Position numbers and translations under genes: made by a program. From Diplosphaera chodatii (Eukaryota > Chlorophyta > Trebouxiophyceae > Prasiolales > Stichococcaceae), in NCBI GenBank assembly GCA_032358165.1, contig JAALGY010000008.1, positions 1,860,001 to 1,924,000 on the forward strand: 64,000 bases of DNA. The letters are read 5' to 3'. Shown in pieces: positions 1-10,260 of the stretch. Each line of letters starts with the position of its first letter. Within the stretch, counting starts at the first letter, position 1. Under the pieces are notes generated by a model, which made no database searches, was not told where the DNA came from, and worked only from the letters and a program-made list of their open reading frames with translations.

Positions 1-882
1 GTTGTGCGGCACTGGTGTCTGCTCCTCAGCCTTCTTTGTCACATCAACCTTGATCAGCGGTGTGGGCGTGCGCGGCGGCATTGTGTAGATCAGGTCAAGG
101 CGTGCCGAGATGCCGTCCTGTGGTATGCACTGTGTTTGAGCATCTACAAGATGGACAGTCAAGCCGCAGCGATCTGTGCATGCCCTGATGATGAGCTGGG
201 ATGTTAGGGTTTCATTGCCACATGCATGGCGGACCAGATGCCAAGCAAACGGGCTCTTTCACGAAATGTGCGTCACTGACAATACACGAATGGCCTCGGT
301 AACGCGTCAAATGCTTGCATGGGAAGATCATACATGCGCACCGGCAGTGCACCTGCACACTGCGTCTGGATCGTCCGTCAGGCAGGACGTCAGCACCCGC
401 TGCGCGCCACTGCTGGCCAGCCCGCGACGCACCAACGAGCAGCCAGCTCAAGCTTGATTACAATCAGACAGCAGTGCTCAATCAACACACAAGCATGCTG
501 CCACGTACAGGAGGCGCCAGGTCCCCCAAAATTGGCCTGACAGGGGGCCTGACCACACACACTCTACCCCGCCTGACAACATCAAGATGTCAGAACAAAT
601 TGCCGAAAACTGGCGGAACGTCCCAGCATACGTCCCGCAAGTCATACCTAGCCGGCCAAAGTCCAGTTCTGCCAACCTAACTACACGCTCAAAACATCAC
701 GAATTGGGTTCGAGGATCGCAAGCAAGCAGTCAAAAGCAAGTTGTCTACCCTGCCCAACTGCTGGGTCAAACCCAATCTGAGCAAACACACGGAGCAACC
801 GAGCAACAACCCTACGATGCTCAGACTCAACGTGGTGCGGTATTCGAGGCAATACGCCCTGACAGAAGGGAAGCATGCGGCC
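1..882. other. Region downstream of the hydrolase gene, no gene recognised
   Basis: This stretch lies 3' of the minus-strand hydrolase that ends at 883. All open frames are short, overlap one another on both strands and match no family I know. A minus-strand TGTAA (TTACA at 458-462 on the plus strand) could be the poly(A) signal of that hydrolase. Otherwise I see nothing here; it may hold an untranslated region or the edge of another gene. Confidence 0.4.
458..462 (-). terminator. Possible poly(A) signal for the CocE-type hydrolase
   Basis: TTACA on the plus strand reads TGTAA on the minus strand, the usual chlorophyte poly(A) signal. It lies about 420 bases past the hydrolase stop. A 5-base match is weak evidence by itself. 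Confidence 0.25.
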
Positions 883-3800
883 TCATCCGTGGTGCGCTTG
901 ATGGAGGTCGACTTCAGGCAGGATGATGCGTGACGGCATGTGGTCGCCTGCGGTGCAAAACCCGCCATGCCGCTTGAGCGCCAGACATGTCTGGAGTCCT
1001 GCACTGATCTGGCTTTCTAGCAGCCATCGTGAGCTCCTCAAACACCGCTCAACATACGACGTGCTTGAGAGTTGCAGCAGTTGCCTCATAATCCCCGATC
1101 TGCCTGTGTGATAGGGCTTCAACCACGGTACCACCTCGCTATCATGACAGACATTGATCTCAGCACAGATCCCCTCACCTGTGTGAATCCACAGCGTGCG
1201 ATCGCCCTCGTGGTCCACCGTGAAGTGCTTCGAATCGGCGCCGGCAATTGCGACCCGCACGCAGTGCCCCGCCGCAAAGCCATACGCCGTCGGCAGCAGA
1301 ACAAAGCGCACCCTGCAGTATCACGGCACGTGACTCGGGATTTGCCTACCGTCCCTGAACGCACTGCACCCTGATGTTCACTATCGAGAGGGATCCCACC
1401 CTCAAGATGTCAGAGCATCCAAAGCTGCCAAGACAGATATGCAGAGACTGCAAAGAACTGGATGCACCACTCACTTCACAGGCTCGCCCGGCGTCAGCGG
1501 CTGCAGGTCCTGCCGGCTGAACGAGTGGAATGGCATACCTGCGCCAGCAGCCACCTATAGCTGTCATACTAGGTCCGTCACGCTCGACCAGGTCTTAAGC
1601 CATTGTTGGTTGCCAATCTGGACGGGGCGCTCAGTCTGGGGAGTAAACCCAGTGGACTCAGGTCAACTGATATGACACACAGTAATTGCTGCCATGCACG
1701 TCGCAAGTCACGGCACTACCTTGCACCCAAAGGTGCAAGCAATCACCCTCCCTCACCAGAGTGCAGCCCGTCAGGCACCACATCACCCTTTCCGCAGGTG
1801 GCATCCTGTCAAATTGTCAAACATATCAACCACACCCTGGACCTGCTGACCTGGGAGGTGGGCTGCAGCCCTGGGGTCGCCGGCTGGAGGGCTGGTGTAC
1901 GTCTTGCGGTGGGACGCCCTGAAGTTGCCCTCCGTGACGTAGCGCGCGACATCAGCCGCGGGGTCGTAGTCCTCGAGGTACACAAAGACGTCGGCATCGG
2001 TGTCGCTGGACGCCACCCACAGCTCCACCTCCGGCCAGCTGCGTAGTAGAGTGCAGGACTCAGCTTACAGCAGCAGATGCTGGCCGAATATCTTAGAGCC
2101 CACTGCATGACACCATCTCAGGCTGATAGGTGTGACAGAGTGTGGGAAGCTACACAAGGCACTCACTCGCTTTGCGTATCTGAGATTCGATCATGTCACA
2201 CTATGCTGTGCCTCGCCCAAAAACGGCGAAGAGCAGCGCACCCCACGGTCTGCAGCTCAGCAGCCAGCGGCTCGCTGGTAAACAGCGCATGCCCCGCGCT
2301 GCGCAGCCGGTGGTACTGGATGGTTGCCGTCGGCTGCGTGATGACGTCGAAGCGGCTGGTGCCCTGCACCCAGGACGACCGGCCGTGCGCCGACTGAAGG
2401 CCTCAGGACGAGTGCGAAGCGATTGTTGCTGTATCGCATAGTGCCATGCTTGACATTGGTGCACCTTGCGCACCAGCTTGACACAACCAGCACGCATCAG
2501 TCACCATCGACAGCACATGGAATGCAGTGCATGACACACACCTTCAGGAAGCGGCTTTTGTCCACCGCCACGCTGACCGATGCGGCCTCCGCAGCCGCGC
2601 CGGCCTGCAGCCGCCCATCCTTGCACGCCCGCGCCCTCCTGACGCCGCGCCCAATCGCAAGGCGCCTGTGGTCATGAGTCGTGCCCTGACTGCCCTGCGT
2701 CCCGGCTGCTGGGGTGCTGCCGCCGGGGCTGCTGCCGGTGCCGCCGCCGCCGGCGCCGGACGGCGGCGTGTTGAGGTACAGCACGCGCGGCCGCTCTGCG
2801 AGGTCCTCGGGCGGCCAGGAAGCGCTGGCCTTCCAGTGCGGCCTGAATGAGTCGCAGTAACAGTCATAGCATGCGTCATATAATGAGTCACCACCATTAT
2901 GGCCATGTGTATCTCAGACTTGGCTTGATCACTGCAGGCCATGTGGCAATACTGCTTGCTGTCTGGCAACTTTGTCCCGTGCATAGCAAGCATGCTCAGC
3001 AGATGCTGGCCACAGCAGCTAGCTTGCCTGCAGCCCATGACGAAGTAGCGGACAGGTGGCCCCAGCGCCGCCAGCCCCTCCGCTTCCTGCTGCCTCACGC
3101 CTTCCGGCTGGCCGGAGGTGCCGTGACGTGCTGCCGTGCCTGGCGCACCATCATGTGCAGCATCATGCACAGGGCTGCTGGTGCCATTGGCCACTTGGGG
3201 TGCTCCACCGTTGCAGTGGGTGGCGGCGACGCCGGTGTCACCATTGCGGCTGCCGATGACTGGGCTGCCATGCTGTGTGCCAGCAGTACGGCTGCGCTGC
3301 TTGCTGCCGCTGCTGTAGGCCAGCTTGGCCCCAAAAGCCTCCGCTGACCTGCACTTTGCAAGCGTGTACTCTGTACTGCTGGTGTACATCCATCTGGCTG
3401 GCACTGCAGCAGCAGAAGAACCACGGGCACCCTAAAACGCGCAGGCCATGGAACATATTGTGCTCGGCTCAGCATCAACTGACGAGCTGCAGGGCTGCAC
3501 CTGCCACTGGGCCGGTAAGCGCACGCGGCATCGAAGTAGGCGATGGCCTCCAGCGGCTGGGGGAACGCGGAGCGCGTGGCATCCCGCTCCAGCAGCTGGC
3601 AGTACATGTTGCCGCCGTGGCCCCACGGCCCAAGCAGCAGCCTGGAGCCTACAGCCGGAAGGATGCAGCAGTGTCGTGGCTGATTGTAGACTGCCATGAA
3701 CACCAGACCTGCTGAGTGGAAGTGCAAGCACAACATGCGGCAATGTGCAAAACGCAAGTGACTGTCATGTCATGTTGCAATGTACCTGGTGCTTTGGCTG

Positions 3801-5985
3801 CCGTCATGAACATTGTGATGGCGGGGCCCGCGGTGGAGTCCAGCCACCCTGCAGTGACGCTGAGCGGCACGCCGCTGCTGGCGATGTCGCCCGCGACGCT
3901 GCAGGCGCTGATGTCCGTGACCCGCTTCTTGGCATTGGGCGCCACGTCGTCTGTGCAGCGCACAATCGCCAGATCAACGGCCGCCTGCCACCTGCAGTGA
4001 CAGGATCGCCCCCGATTTGATGCCTGGCTGCGCACTGACTGGCGGCAGCTGGCACCGGCAGGAACATATCGTGTGTCCGGGACCCTGCAACTGGTCTGTG
4101 TACAACACCACTCACGTGTCATGGCCTCGGACAGCTTCGTGCAGCAGCCGCTGCCCAGCGCGCCGGGCCGCCCGAGCTGCTGCTCTTTGCTGATGTGCAC
4201 CTGCCTTCGTGGCGCTGCCTGCACCCTCGGTGCTGCTGTCGCCGCTGCTCGCCAGGCTGCTGCTGCTGGCGCTGGCGCTGGCAGCGCTGCCGCCCAAGCT
4301 GACACCCTCAATGACTGGCTGGCACCCCCTGCAGGAGTTACAAACCCATGACGCACGCTAGAGTTCCACCGTCACCTGTGCAGCTGCATCGACATTATGG
4401 CAGCTTGCATGTGGTGTGCTTTCTTGGCAATCAGTACGGTAGAAGCGAAGCTCACTGTAGTCCTGCCCTTGCAAGGCAGTATGTTTTGTACCTGACGATC
4501 AGCGGCAGCAGCCAGCCAGTGGGCTTTGGCAGTCGACTGTGGTCGTTGCTGTCAAACGCCAGGCAGTGCTGCGTCCAGGTGGCTGCGAAGCTGTGCAAAG
4601 GGATGCCACCCGGCAGCCCAATGTTCTCGTAGATGTCCCAAAATGCATACCTGCAGCTTGGCGCAATCTATGAGCTCTACAGTCTCATGCCAGCTTCACC
4701 TTGCTTTTGTTGTCAACAGCTATCTTTATGCACGTCTGGTGACATGGACTCACTGTGGTACCGCTGCCTTCACTGCTGGGTGCTGCTGAGCGACGGTGAA
4801 CAGGGTTGCTGTGCCTGTGTACAGTCATACAGTTAATTACATGCGAAACGTTATCAAGGGCGCAAAGTCTATTCAGTGGACGTTTGCAGAGCGAGCACAC
4901 TGGTGAGTGACTCACCATCATAGCTGACTCCCCAAAGCACACACTGCGGTGCAGGGAGCATTCTGGGTAATCTTTTCAGACGCAAGCCACAGGTTTAGGC
5001 TGCGCCTGTCAGGTTAAGTACTGCGGCGAGCATTGTCCAGATAGTTCTCCAGCATCGTGATCCAAATGAGAAAGCAACCTGCTGGTTGCTCCAGGGCTGG
5101 CTGACGACCCAGTCGATGACCTCCCGCGAGTCGGTTCTCTCCTCCGGCTGCCATGGGGCGCGCCACTGCCCAAAGGACGCTCCAGTCCCCCGCACATCGA
5201 CCACCACGACTGCGTAGCCCGCTGCCAGGAACCATGACCGTGTCTCCTGCAAGGGAATCGCGCATGCACGCATCAGCAGCTGCGGCTGCATGGTACTGAG
5301 CATGATGCAGTTTGTCACAGCGACCCATTGTGAGGCAGTTGTCTAGCCCGGCTGCACACCTGGGATAGCAGGTCCAGGGGTCTGCCCTTGAGGAGCTTGC
5401 GAAGTGGCCACCGTGGCATGGTGCTGCGCTGGTACCTGCAGCGCCCAAGCGGAGGATGTCACTAGCCACACATGCACTGAACGCATGCGAATGACCTGGC
5501 AATATGAACTGATGCAGCACACGATCGTTGATGCTCCGTTGTGCAGAGCCATTGCAAAGTACCTGGTCTGTATCAGTACGCACGGCAGGCCGTGCGTCTC
5601 ATCGAAGTGGCCTGCTGCTGGCCTCAAGATGTCCACTGCAATGCGCACCCCATCCCGCATCTGCAGGTAGTGCGCCTGCAAGAAGCAGGTGCAGCTGACG
5701 CTCAGCCAGTGCGACACGCACACAGGAGCCGCAACATGCTACTCCAGACCAGCCGCACCCCTTTTGAATGGTCCAGCTATGCATCTGGCCGGCAGATTTG
5801 TGCCTTGTGTGATGCGAGTGCGCCGCCCACAGACCCACCTCATATTGGCTGTGCGTATATGCACGCTGCACCACATCCGGCGCTTTCTTGACGCGCCTCG
5901 GCATAGCAACGTCCCAGTGCCTGTCGTCCACATCCTCTCCCTTCTTCTCAAGCTGCACGGGGCTGGCTTGATTGGGCACCGACAT
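883..5985 (-). CDS. CocE/NonD-type alpha/beta hydrolase (X-Pro dipeptidyl-peptidase-like S15 family), multi-exon
   Basis: Serine hydrolase of the CocE/NonD (peptidase S15-like) family; members cleave esters, amides or X-Pro peptides, and the substrate here is unknown. The start at 5985 gives a first exon that joins in phase to MRDGVRIAVDILRPAAG (about 5675-5563). Later exons carry VVVVDVRGTGASFGQW (about 5250-5080), the nucleophile elbow LWGVSYDG (4916-4943), YAFWDIYENIGLPGGI (about 4650), SVTAGWLDSTAG with the expected catalytic Asp (about 3850), and LLLGPWGHGG with the catalytic His (about 3640). The C-terminal jelly-roll domain shows VELWVASSDTDADVFVYLED (about 2030), PFHSFSRQDLQPLTPGEPV (about 1540), AYGFAAGHCVRVAIAGADSKHF (about 1280) and the last exon MPSRIILPEVD, then TGA at 883. 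The whole Ser-Asp-His triad and both domains are present, so the gene looks intact. A Ser/Ala-rich insert (about 4310-4140) is unusual. No signal peptide is evident. Confidence 0.9.
4916..4943 (-). other. 28-nt microexon carrying the hydrolase nucleophile serine
   Basis: This exon is bounded by a CAG acceptor (plus-strand 4944-4946) and a GTGAGT donor (4910-4915). It encodes C-V-L-W-G-V-S-Y-D-G across its 3' junction and joins in phase to exons ending WSNQQ and beginning TATLFTVAQQHPAVKA. It therefore supplies the G-x-S-x-x nucleophile elbow of the CocE-type enzyme. Skipping it would remove the catalytic serine and shift the frame, because 28 is not a multiple of three. Confidence 0.8.
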
Positions 5986-6473
5986 GTTTCTGGGTGTCAG
6001 CTGGCAAAGACACCCGGCGTAACCCCACCAATCTGCTACATACTTGGTGTCATGTCACTCCAGCAAGACTACGTTGCTGGCACCGTAGGCTGTCCCTGAC
6101 GTCATAACATGGTCCGACAAGAACTTGCACGACAAATGTGGCTGCGCAGGATTCCGCGCACTTACAACGATCCCCTGTCAGAGCATGAAGAGACGTCCCC
6201 AGTGTGTTCTGGCGATGCGCATCTGCCAGCAACAACGCCTGCACGGGTGCAATGCAGCCCGATGACAATGATGACTCATCTGCTACAGGGCCGGATTTTT
6301 CCGAACCCTGAGCGAGCCGTCAAGCAGAGTGCGCCCAGCTGAGCCGGGCCTTTCTCGCCGATCCACCACCCACGCAACCCTGCTGCAAGACAGCTTGGGA
6401 AACAGCCTCGCGCTGTTGAGGACCTCGCTGCACCTTTCCTTCCGCGACCAAAGCACCGCCACCAGCAGGCATC
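5986..6473. promoter_or_regulatory. Divergent intergenic region between the hydrolase and eS12
   Basis: These 488 bases separate two start codons on opposite strands, so they should hold both promoters and both 5' untranslated regions. I see no clear TATA box. A pyrimidine-rich stretch lies just before the eS12 start (about 6415-6472). Confidence 0.5.
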
Positions 6474-6950
6474 ATGTCTGACAAGGAGGAGGAGAAGCCT
6501 GTGGCCGACGCCGAGGTCGAGGCCGACGAGGTGGACGACGCACCGGCCGAGGCTGAGGCCGAGCCAGCGCCTGAGGCGCCCAAGGAGCCGCTCACCATCA
6601 ACGAGGGCGTGCAGCAAGTGCTGAAGAAGGCGCTGGCGTACGACGGCCTGTCGCGCGGCCTGCACGAGGCGGCGCGCGCCATCGAGAAGGGGCAGGCCAA
6701 GCTGTGCGTGCTCGCGGAGGACTGCAACCAGCCCGACTACAAGAAGCTGATCGAGGCTCTGTGCGCGGAGCACGGTGTGTCGCTGCTGTCGGTGCCGGAG
6801 GCGAAGCAGCTGGGCCAGTGGGCGGGGCTGTGCAAGATCGACGCCGAGGGCGAGGCCCGCAAGGTCGTCGGCTGCTCCGCCTGCGTGGTCACCGACTTTG
6901 GCGAGGACTCGGAGGGCCAGAATGTCATCACCGAGTACCTCAACAAGTAG
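6474..6950 (+). CDS. RPS12: Small-subunit ribosomal protein eS12, intronless
   Basis: Cytosolic 40S ribosomal protein eS12, 158 residues, in one uninterrupted frame from ATG 6474 to TAG at 6948-6950. The L7Ae/eL30/eS12-type fold is recognisable from LTINEGVQQVLKKALAYDGL, RGLHEAARAIEKGQAKLCVL, AEDCNQPDYKKLIEALC and GEARKVVGCSACVVTDFGED, ending ITEYLNK as in other eukaryotes. The first 40 or so residues form an acidic Glu/Ala/Asp/Pro-rich extension before the conserved core. It is the only intron-free gene in the window. It lies head-to-head with the hydrolase gene upstream. The product is certain; only whether the acidic leader is retained in the ribosome is unknown. Confidence 0.97.
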   Translation: MSDKEEEKPVADAEVEADEVDDAPAEAEAEPAPEAPKEPLTINEGVQQVLKKALAYDGLSRGLHEAARAIEKGQAKLCVLAEDCNQPDYKKLIEALCAEHGVSLLSVPEAKQLGQWAGLCKIDAEGEARKVVGCSACVVTDFGEDSEGQNVITEYLNK

Positions 6951-7543
6951 GGGACGGTGCGTGCGCTGGATTCGGGCGGCTGCGCAGCTCCGGAGGCGAT
7001 TGCGGTCCCCGGCATGGGCGCCAGGGACGACGTCCGATGAGGCGGCTGGGCACCGGCTGCATGCCGTGTCGTGTGTCACGGCGGTGTCTGCTGTGGTGGT
7101 GTGCTGCGAGTGTGCTCTACATGTTTGTAAGCACGGTTGGATCTGTGACCACCGCTGTATGTGAACGCATCCCAATGCTAGTACTGCACCACACTCGCAG
7201 TCACACTAGAGTAGCATGTGCACGCTGACAAAACCCAGCTGGGACACTCAATAGTGCATCCGTTGATGGTCCAGCATCTGAGGGCGCAGCTCATCTTGCT
7301 CTGTGACTGCCGCTGTGCTGAAGGCGCTGCTGGTTTGCGGTTCTTGAGCTGTGTCCTCGCTGCCTATCGCTGCCAAATCTAATCTATTTCGCTCCAACTC
7401 CTTGGTCCACGCTTTGTGCTGCTGCCACTGCGGTGGTCTGCGCGCCAACAGGTGCGATAGGACCTGGCTCGACTTGCCCTGCAGCGCAGATGACAACCGT
7501 TGGTGCCTTGCCAAACCGATTCCTCCAAGTAAAATATCCAAGG
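6951..7543. other. Convergent 3' region between eS12 and the TrmH gene
   Basis: This stretch holds the 3' untranslated regions of two converging genes. A TGTAA at 7126-7130 is a good candidate poly(A) signal for eS12. A minus-strand open frame (7384-7620) that overlaps the TrmH tail in another frame could be an alternative 3' end of that gene; otherwise I see nothing coding. Confidence 0.45.
7126..7130 (+). terminator. Possible poly(A) signal for eS12
   Basis: TGTAA, the chlorophyte poly(A) motif, lies about 175 bases after the eS12 stop in a region with no other gene on this strand. Confidence 0.45.
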
Positions 7544-9875
7544 TCACGAAACGCATAGCGTATGGCAACCACACCAGCAATGGCAACACATAGCAGATGC
7601 TTCTTCGTGCTGAAGCGCAAGCACCTGATGTCTGAGCATCATCACGGCCCGAAGGGTTTCCTGCTCCTGTGGCGTCAAATCGCCATGGTACCCCTGCATC
7701 GCATCGATGCTCAGTCACAGGCTGGCGCTTCCGCCAGGTTACTCGCAGTGACAGCGGCAGCCATGGTCCACCCAGCCTACTGCAGGCAGAGCGCTCTCCC
7801 TGAGCTGCGTTCAAACTCTCTCTGCACCACCGCGGTAGCTGCAGTTGCTGGAGCGCAATGCTGGATCAATCACGCAGGTGTTGTGGGTGTGCACGCGTGG
7901 CGGTGCGCCGGCGCGCACCAGGGCGGCCAGCCGCCCGCGGCGCGCCTCGTGCAGCATGAGCGCCGCCGCGACGGACACGTTGAGCGACTCCACCATGCCC
8001 ACCATGGGCACCACCGCGCACGCGTCCGCCTCCGCCAGCACCTCCGCCGACACGCCTGCACGCCCAGGGGCCAGCCGTGTACTTAGGGTAGGACCCCTGT
8101 GGAGCGACGAAAAGAGGCCCCGCAGCTGGTCACCACTAGCGCCCTCTGCAGACGCCCGTCCCCGCGAGCTCCTTGGTCGATGTGTGCAGAACTGACACTA
8201 TTGACCCTGAAGCACTGGTGCTCTTGATGCACAGCTGCAAACGAGGCAGTTGTGCGCATCCCTGCTAGAACCTCCGCAAACACATTAGATATGCTGTCCC
8301 ACACGTGCTGCTGTGCCTGATCACATGGCTCAGGGGCAGGCAGGCGCGCCCACCTGCCCGCTCGTTGCCCAGCACGATGGCGGTGGGCCGCGTCCAGTCC
8401 ACCTCCCGCACATCGACCGCATCCGCCTGCAGGTGCGTCACCACCACCTGCACAGCCATGCGCCTCGTCAATCTCGGTGACATCGTCCCAGCAGCAGCAC
8501 ACTGAGAGCCTGTGCGCTTGTTTGGGTCAGTGTGTTCACAATTAAATCATGCCTCGTCGTTGCACAGCACCAGCTGGACTGAGGTTTCATGGCCAGGGCT
8601 GTGACGCATGCAGGCATCCTGGCCCCAGGGAAGGAAGGAAGGAAGGGAGACGCTCGAAAAACTGCAGCGCAGCGGACTGTGTGGTGGCGTCTTAGTGCTG
8701 CTCGCCTGGTAGCCCGAGGCCCTGGCTGCACGCAGGCAGTCGCGCGCGGAGGACCACATGCGCACGTCCAGCCACTTCTCCGCGCCCGCGCTGTGCCGCG
8801 CCGACTGCTTGTACTTGGTCTCGCTGCGGGGCAAAGGGGAACCAGCATCCTATGTCTGCTTCCGAGTGAACCACTGACGTCCTGTGAGACGTATTGTATA
8901 TGCAAACTGCATGAACCGACGAACACTGACACAGCGCCGTGTACAGCACCTCGGCAAGACTTCCAGGGAGTGGTCACACTCACCCGGTGTTGATGATGTG
9001 CAGCGACCCCATCCCCAGCGCTGCGCTCACACCACAGCCGCCAGTTTACAGCAGCTGAGCATCTGAAGGCGTTGAGGTGCATGCGCCCTGCAACACTGCA
9101 GGGCTTCCAGCAAGGGGTGCGTGCAGCTGCTTTCATCAGGCGGCGCACCATCAGCGCTGCGGGCGACCGCCGCCAGGTTGCCCATGTCATACACCCCCTC
9201 CACGATCGGCAACACATTGAACGTGCGGTTGGCAACCACCTGCACTCCAGGGTTGTCATCTTCGCCGGACGGACCACTGGACCTCGCGGCGGGGCCTCGG
9301 TGCATCAAAGCCGCAAGAAGCATAGGCACTGCCTGGGTTCCACCATGAACACCTGGTTCATCCGTGCGAGGCGCTCAGGCCCGATGAACTGAGCCATCGC
9401 CTCGTAGACCTCTGCGCTACTGACAGTGTCCCCTGACTGCAGCGTGAGCGGCTCGGCGAAGGGGAACCTGCACGCGGCGAGCGGCCGCTGGTTAGGCTCA
9501 GTCATGCACCCTGCTGCGCATGGTGGTCTGGGCATTGCCGCTCTGCTGAGAGTATTGTTGACAGTAGAACCCGTTGCTGTAACAGCACCTGATGTTCGTC
9601 GTGCTCAGCTGTGTGGTGTCGAGGGGTCCGCCCTTGCACAGCCCGCCGCGCGCCACATTGTGCATGACTGCCGCCGCAGCCCGGCGGCACGCGGATCTGC
9701 AGCCCGGATTGCGCTGTGAGTCACGCTGCGCTAACCGGGCGGACCACGCTGATCGCCGTGTGCTGCTGCCGTGCAGGCTGCCGTCATCCTGCAGGCGTCC
9801 TGCTGCTGCGGACATCCTGGCGCGGCACCCAGCCACGGATGTGCGGCCGCCATGGCAGCAGTGGGAGCCGTGCAT
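7544..9875 (-). CDS. TrmH/SpoU-family tRNA/rRNA 2'-O-ribose methyltransferase
   Basis: SPOUT-class methyltransferase that uses S-adenosylmethionine to methylate a ribose 2'-OH, probably at tRNA G18 as in TrmH or in rRNA. Exons in order: [20 protein letters not shown] (about 9400-9345), [20 protein letters not shown] with ARSAD, the TrmH motif 1 region (about 9290-9150), [13 protein letters not shown] (about 9030-8985), [17 protein letters not shown] (about 8830-8705), [12 protein letters not shown], motif 2 (about 8400-8360), [19 protein letters not shown], motif 3 with the knot (about 8030-7970), and [16 protein letters not shown] (about 7660). That last stretch is typical of plant homologues. 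The N-terminal open frame from 9875 is rich in Arg, Ser and Ala and joins in phase, which suggests a transit peptide; an internal Met near 9815 is the other start. The frame ends in a Cys-rich tail at TGA 7544. Family certain; target RNA and organelle inferred. Confidence 0.88.
8628..8647. repeat. Short GGAA tetranucleotide repeat
   Basis: About five imperfect GGAA units lie in an intron of the TrmH gene. This is an ordinary microsatellite. Confidence 0.8.
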
Positions 9876-10260
9876 GACCTGTATGACAGAGCAGCGTCTA
9901 CCAGTTGCTGCGAAAGCACACTGTCGATCTGTGGCAGCCTCAAAACGCAGTGTAGCATGACATCAGGTCCACGAAGTAGGAGCGAGGAGCACTCAGATCG
10001 AACTGAAAAGGGCAGACCAAGCGGCTTCTGATGATCCGGACTTATAGGACGTTCTTGGTGCACGCAAGAAACGCTGTGCAAGCGGTTGCTCCTGCTGCTG
10101 CACTTCGACAATCAGCAGTGTCAGGGTGCATGCGCTGCAGGGTGGCCTGTGCTATTTGCCAAATTGCTCACGCCCGATCGATGGACTAGCACTCCGCACT
10201 CGACAGACGGTTTATACCAGGAAGTGAGCAGATCATGTCCTCGGGTGCACAGCAACGCGG
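9876..10260. other. Spacer between two minus-strand genes
   Basis: These 385 bases separate the TAG of the upstream gene at 10261 from the start assigned to the TrmH gene at 9875. It should hold a 3' end and the TrmH promoter. I see no motif I can name. Confidence 0.4.

Noticed and set aside
6299..6311. GAACCCTGA upstream of eS12 resembles the telo-box of plant ribosomal protein promoters
   Set aside because: It differs from AAACCCTA at two positions and is about 170 bases from the start codon; too weak to call.
9498..9875. N-terminal exon of the TrmH gene read as the end of an SMC-hinge protein (DMS3/SMCHD1-like)
   Set aside because: A GG-containing stretch followed by R-F looked similar, but the match is a few residues and the exon joins in phase to TrmH; a transit peptide explains it better.
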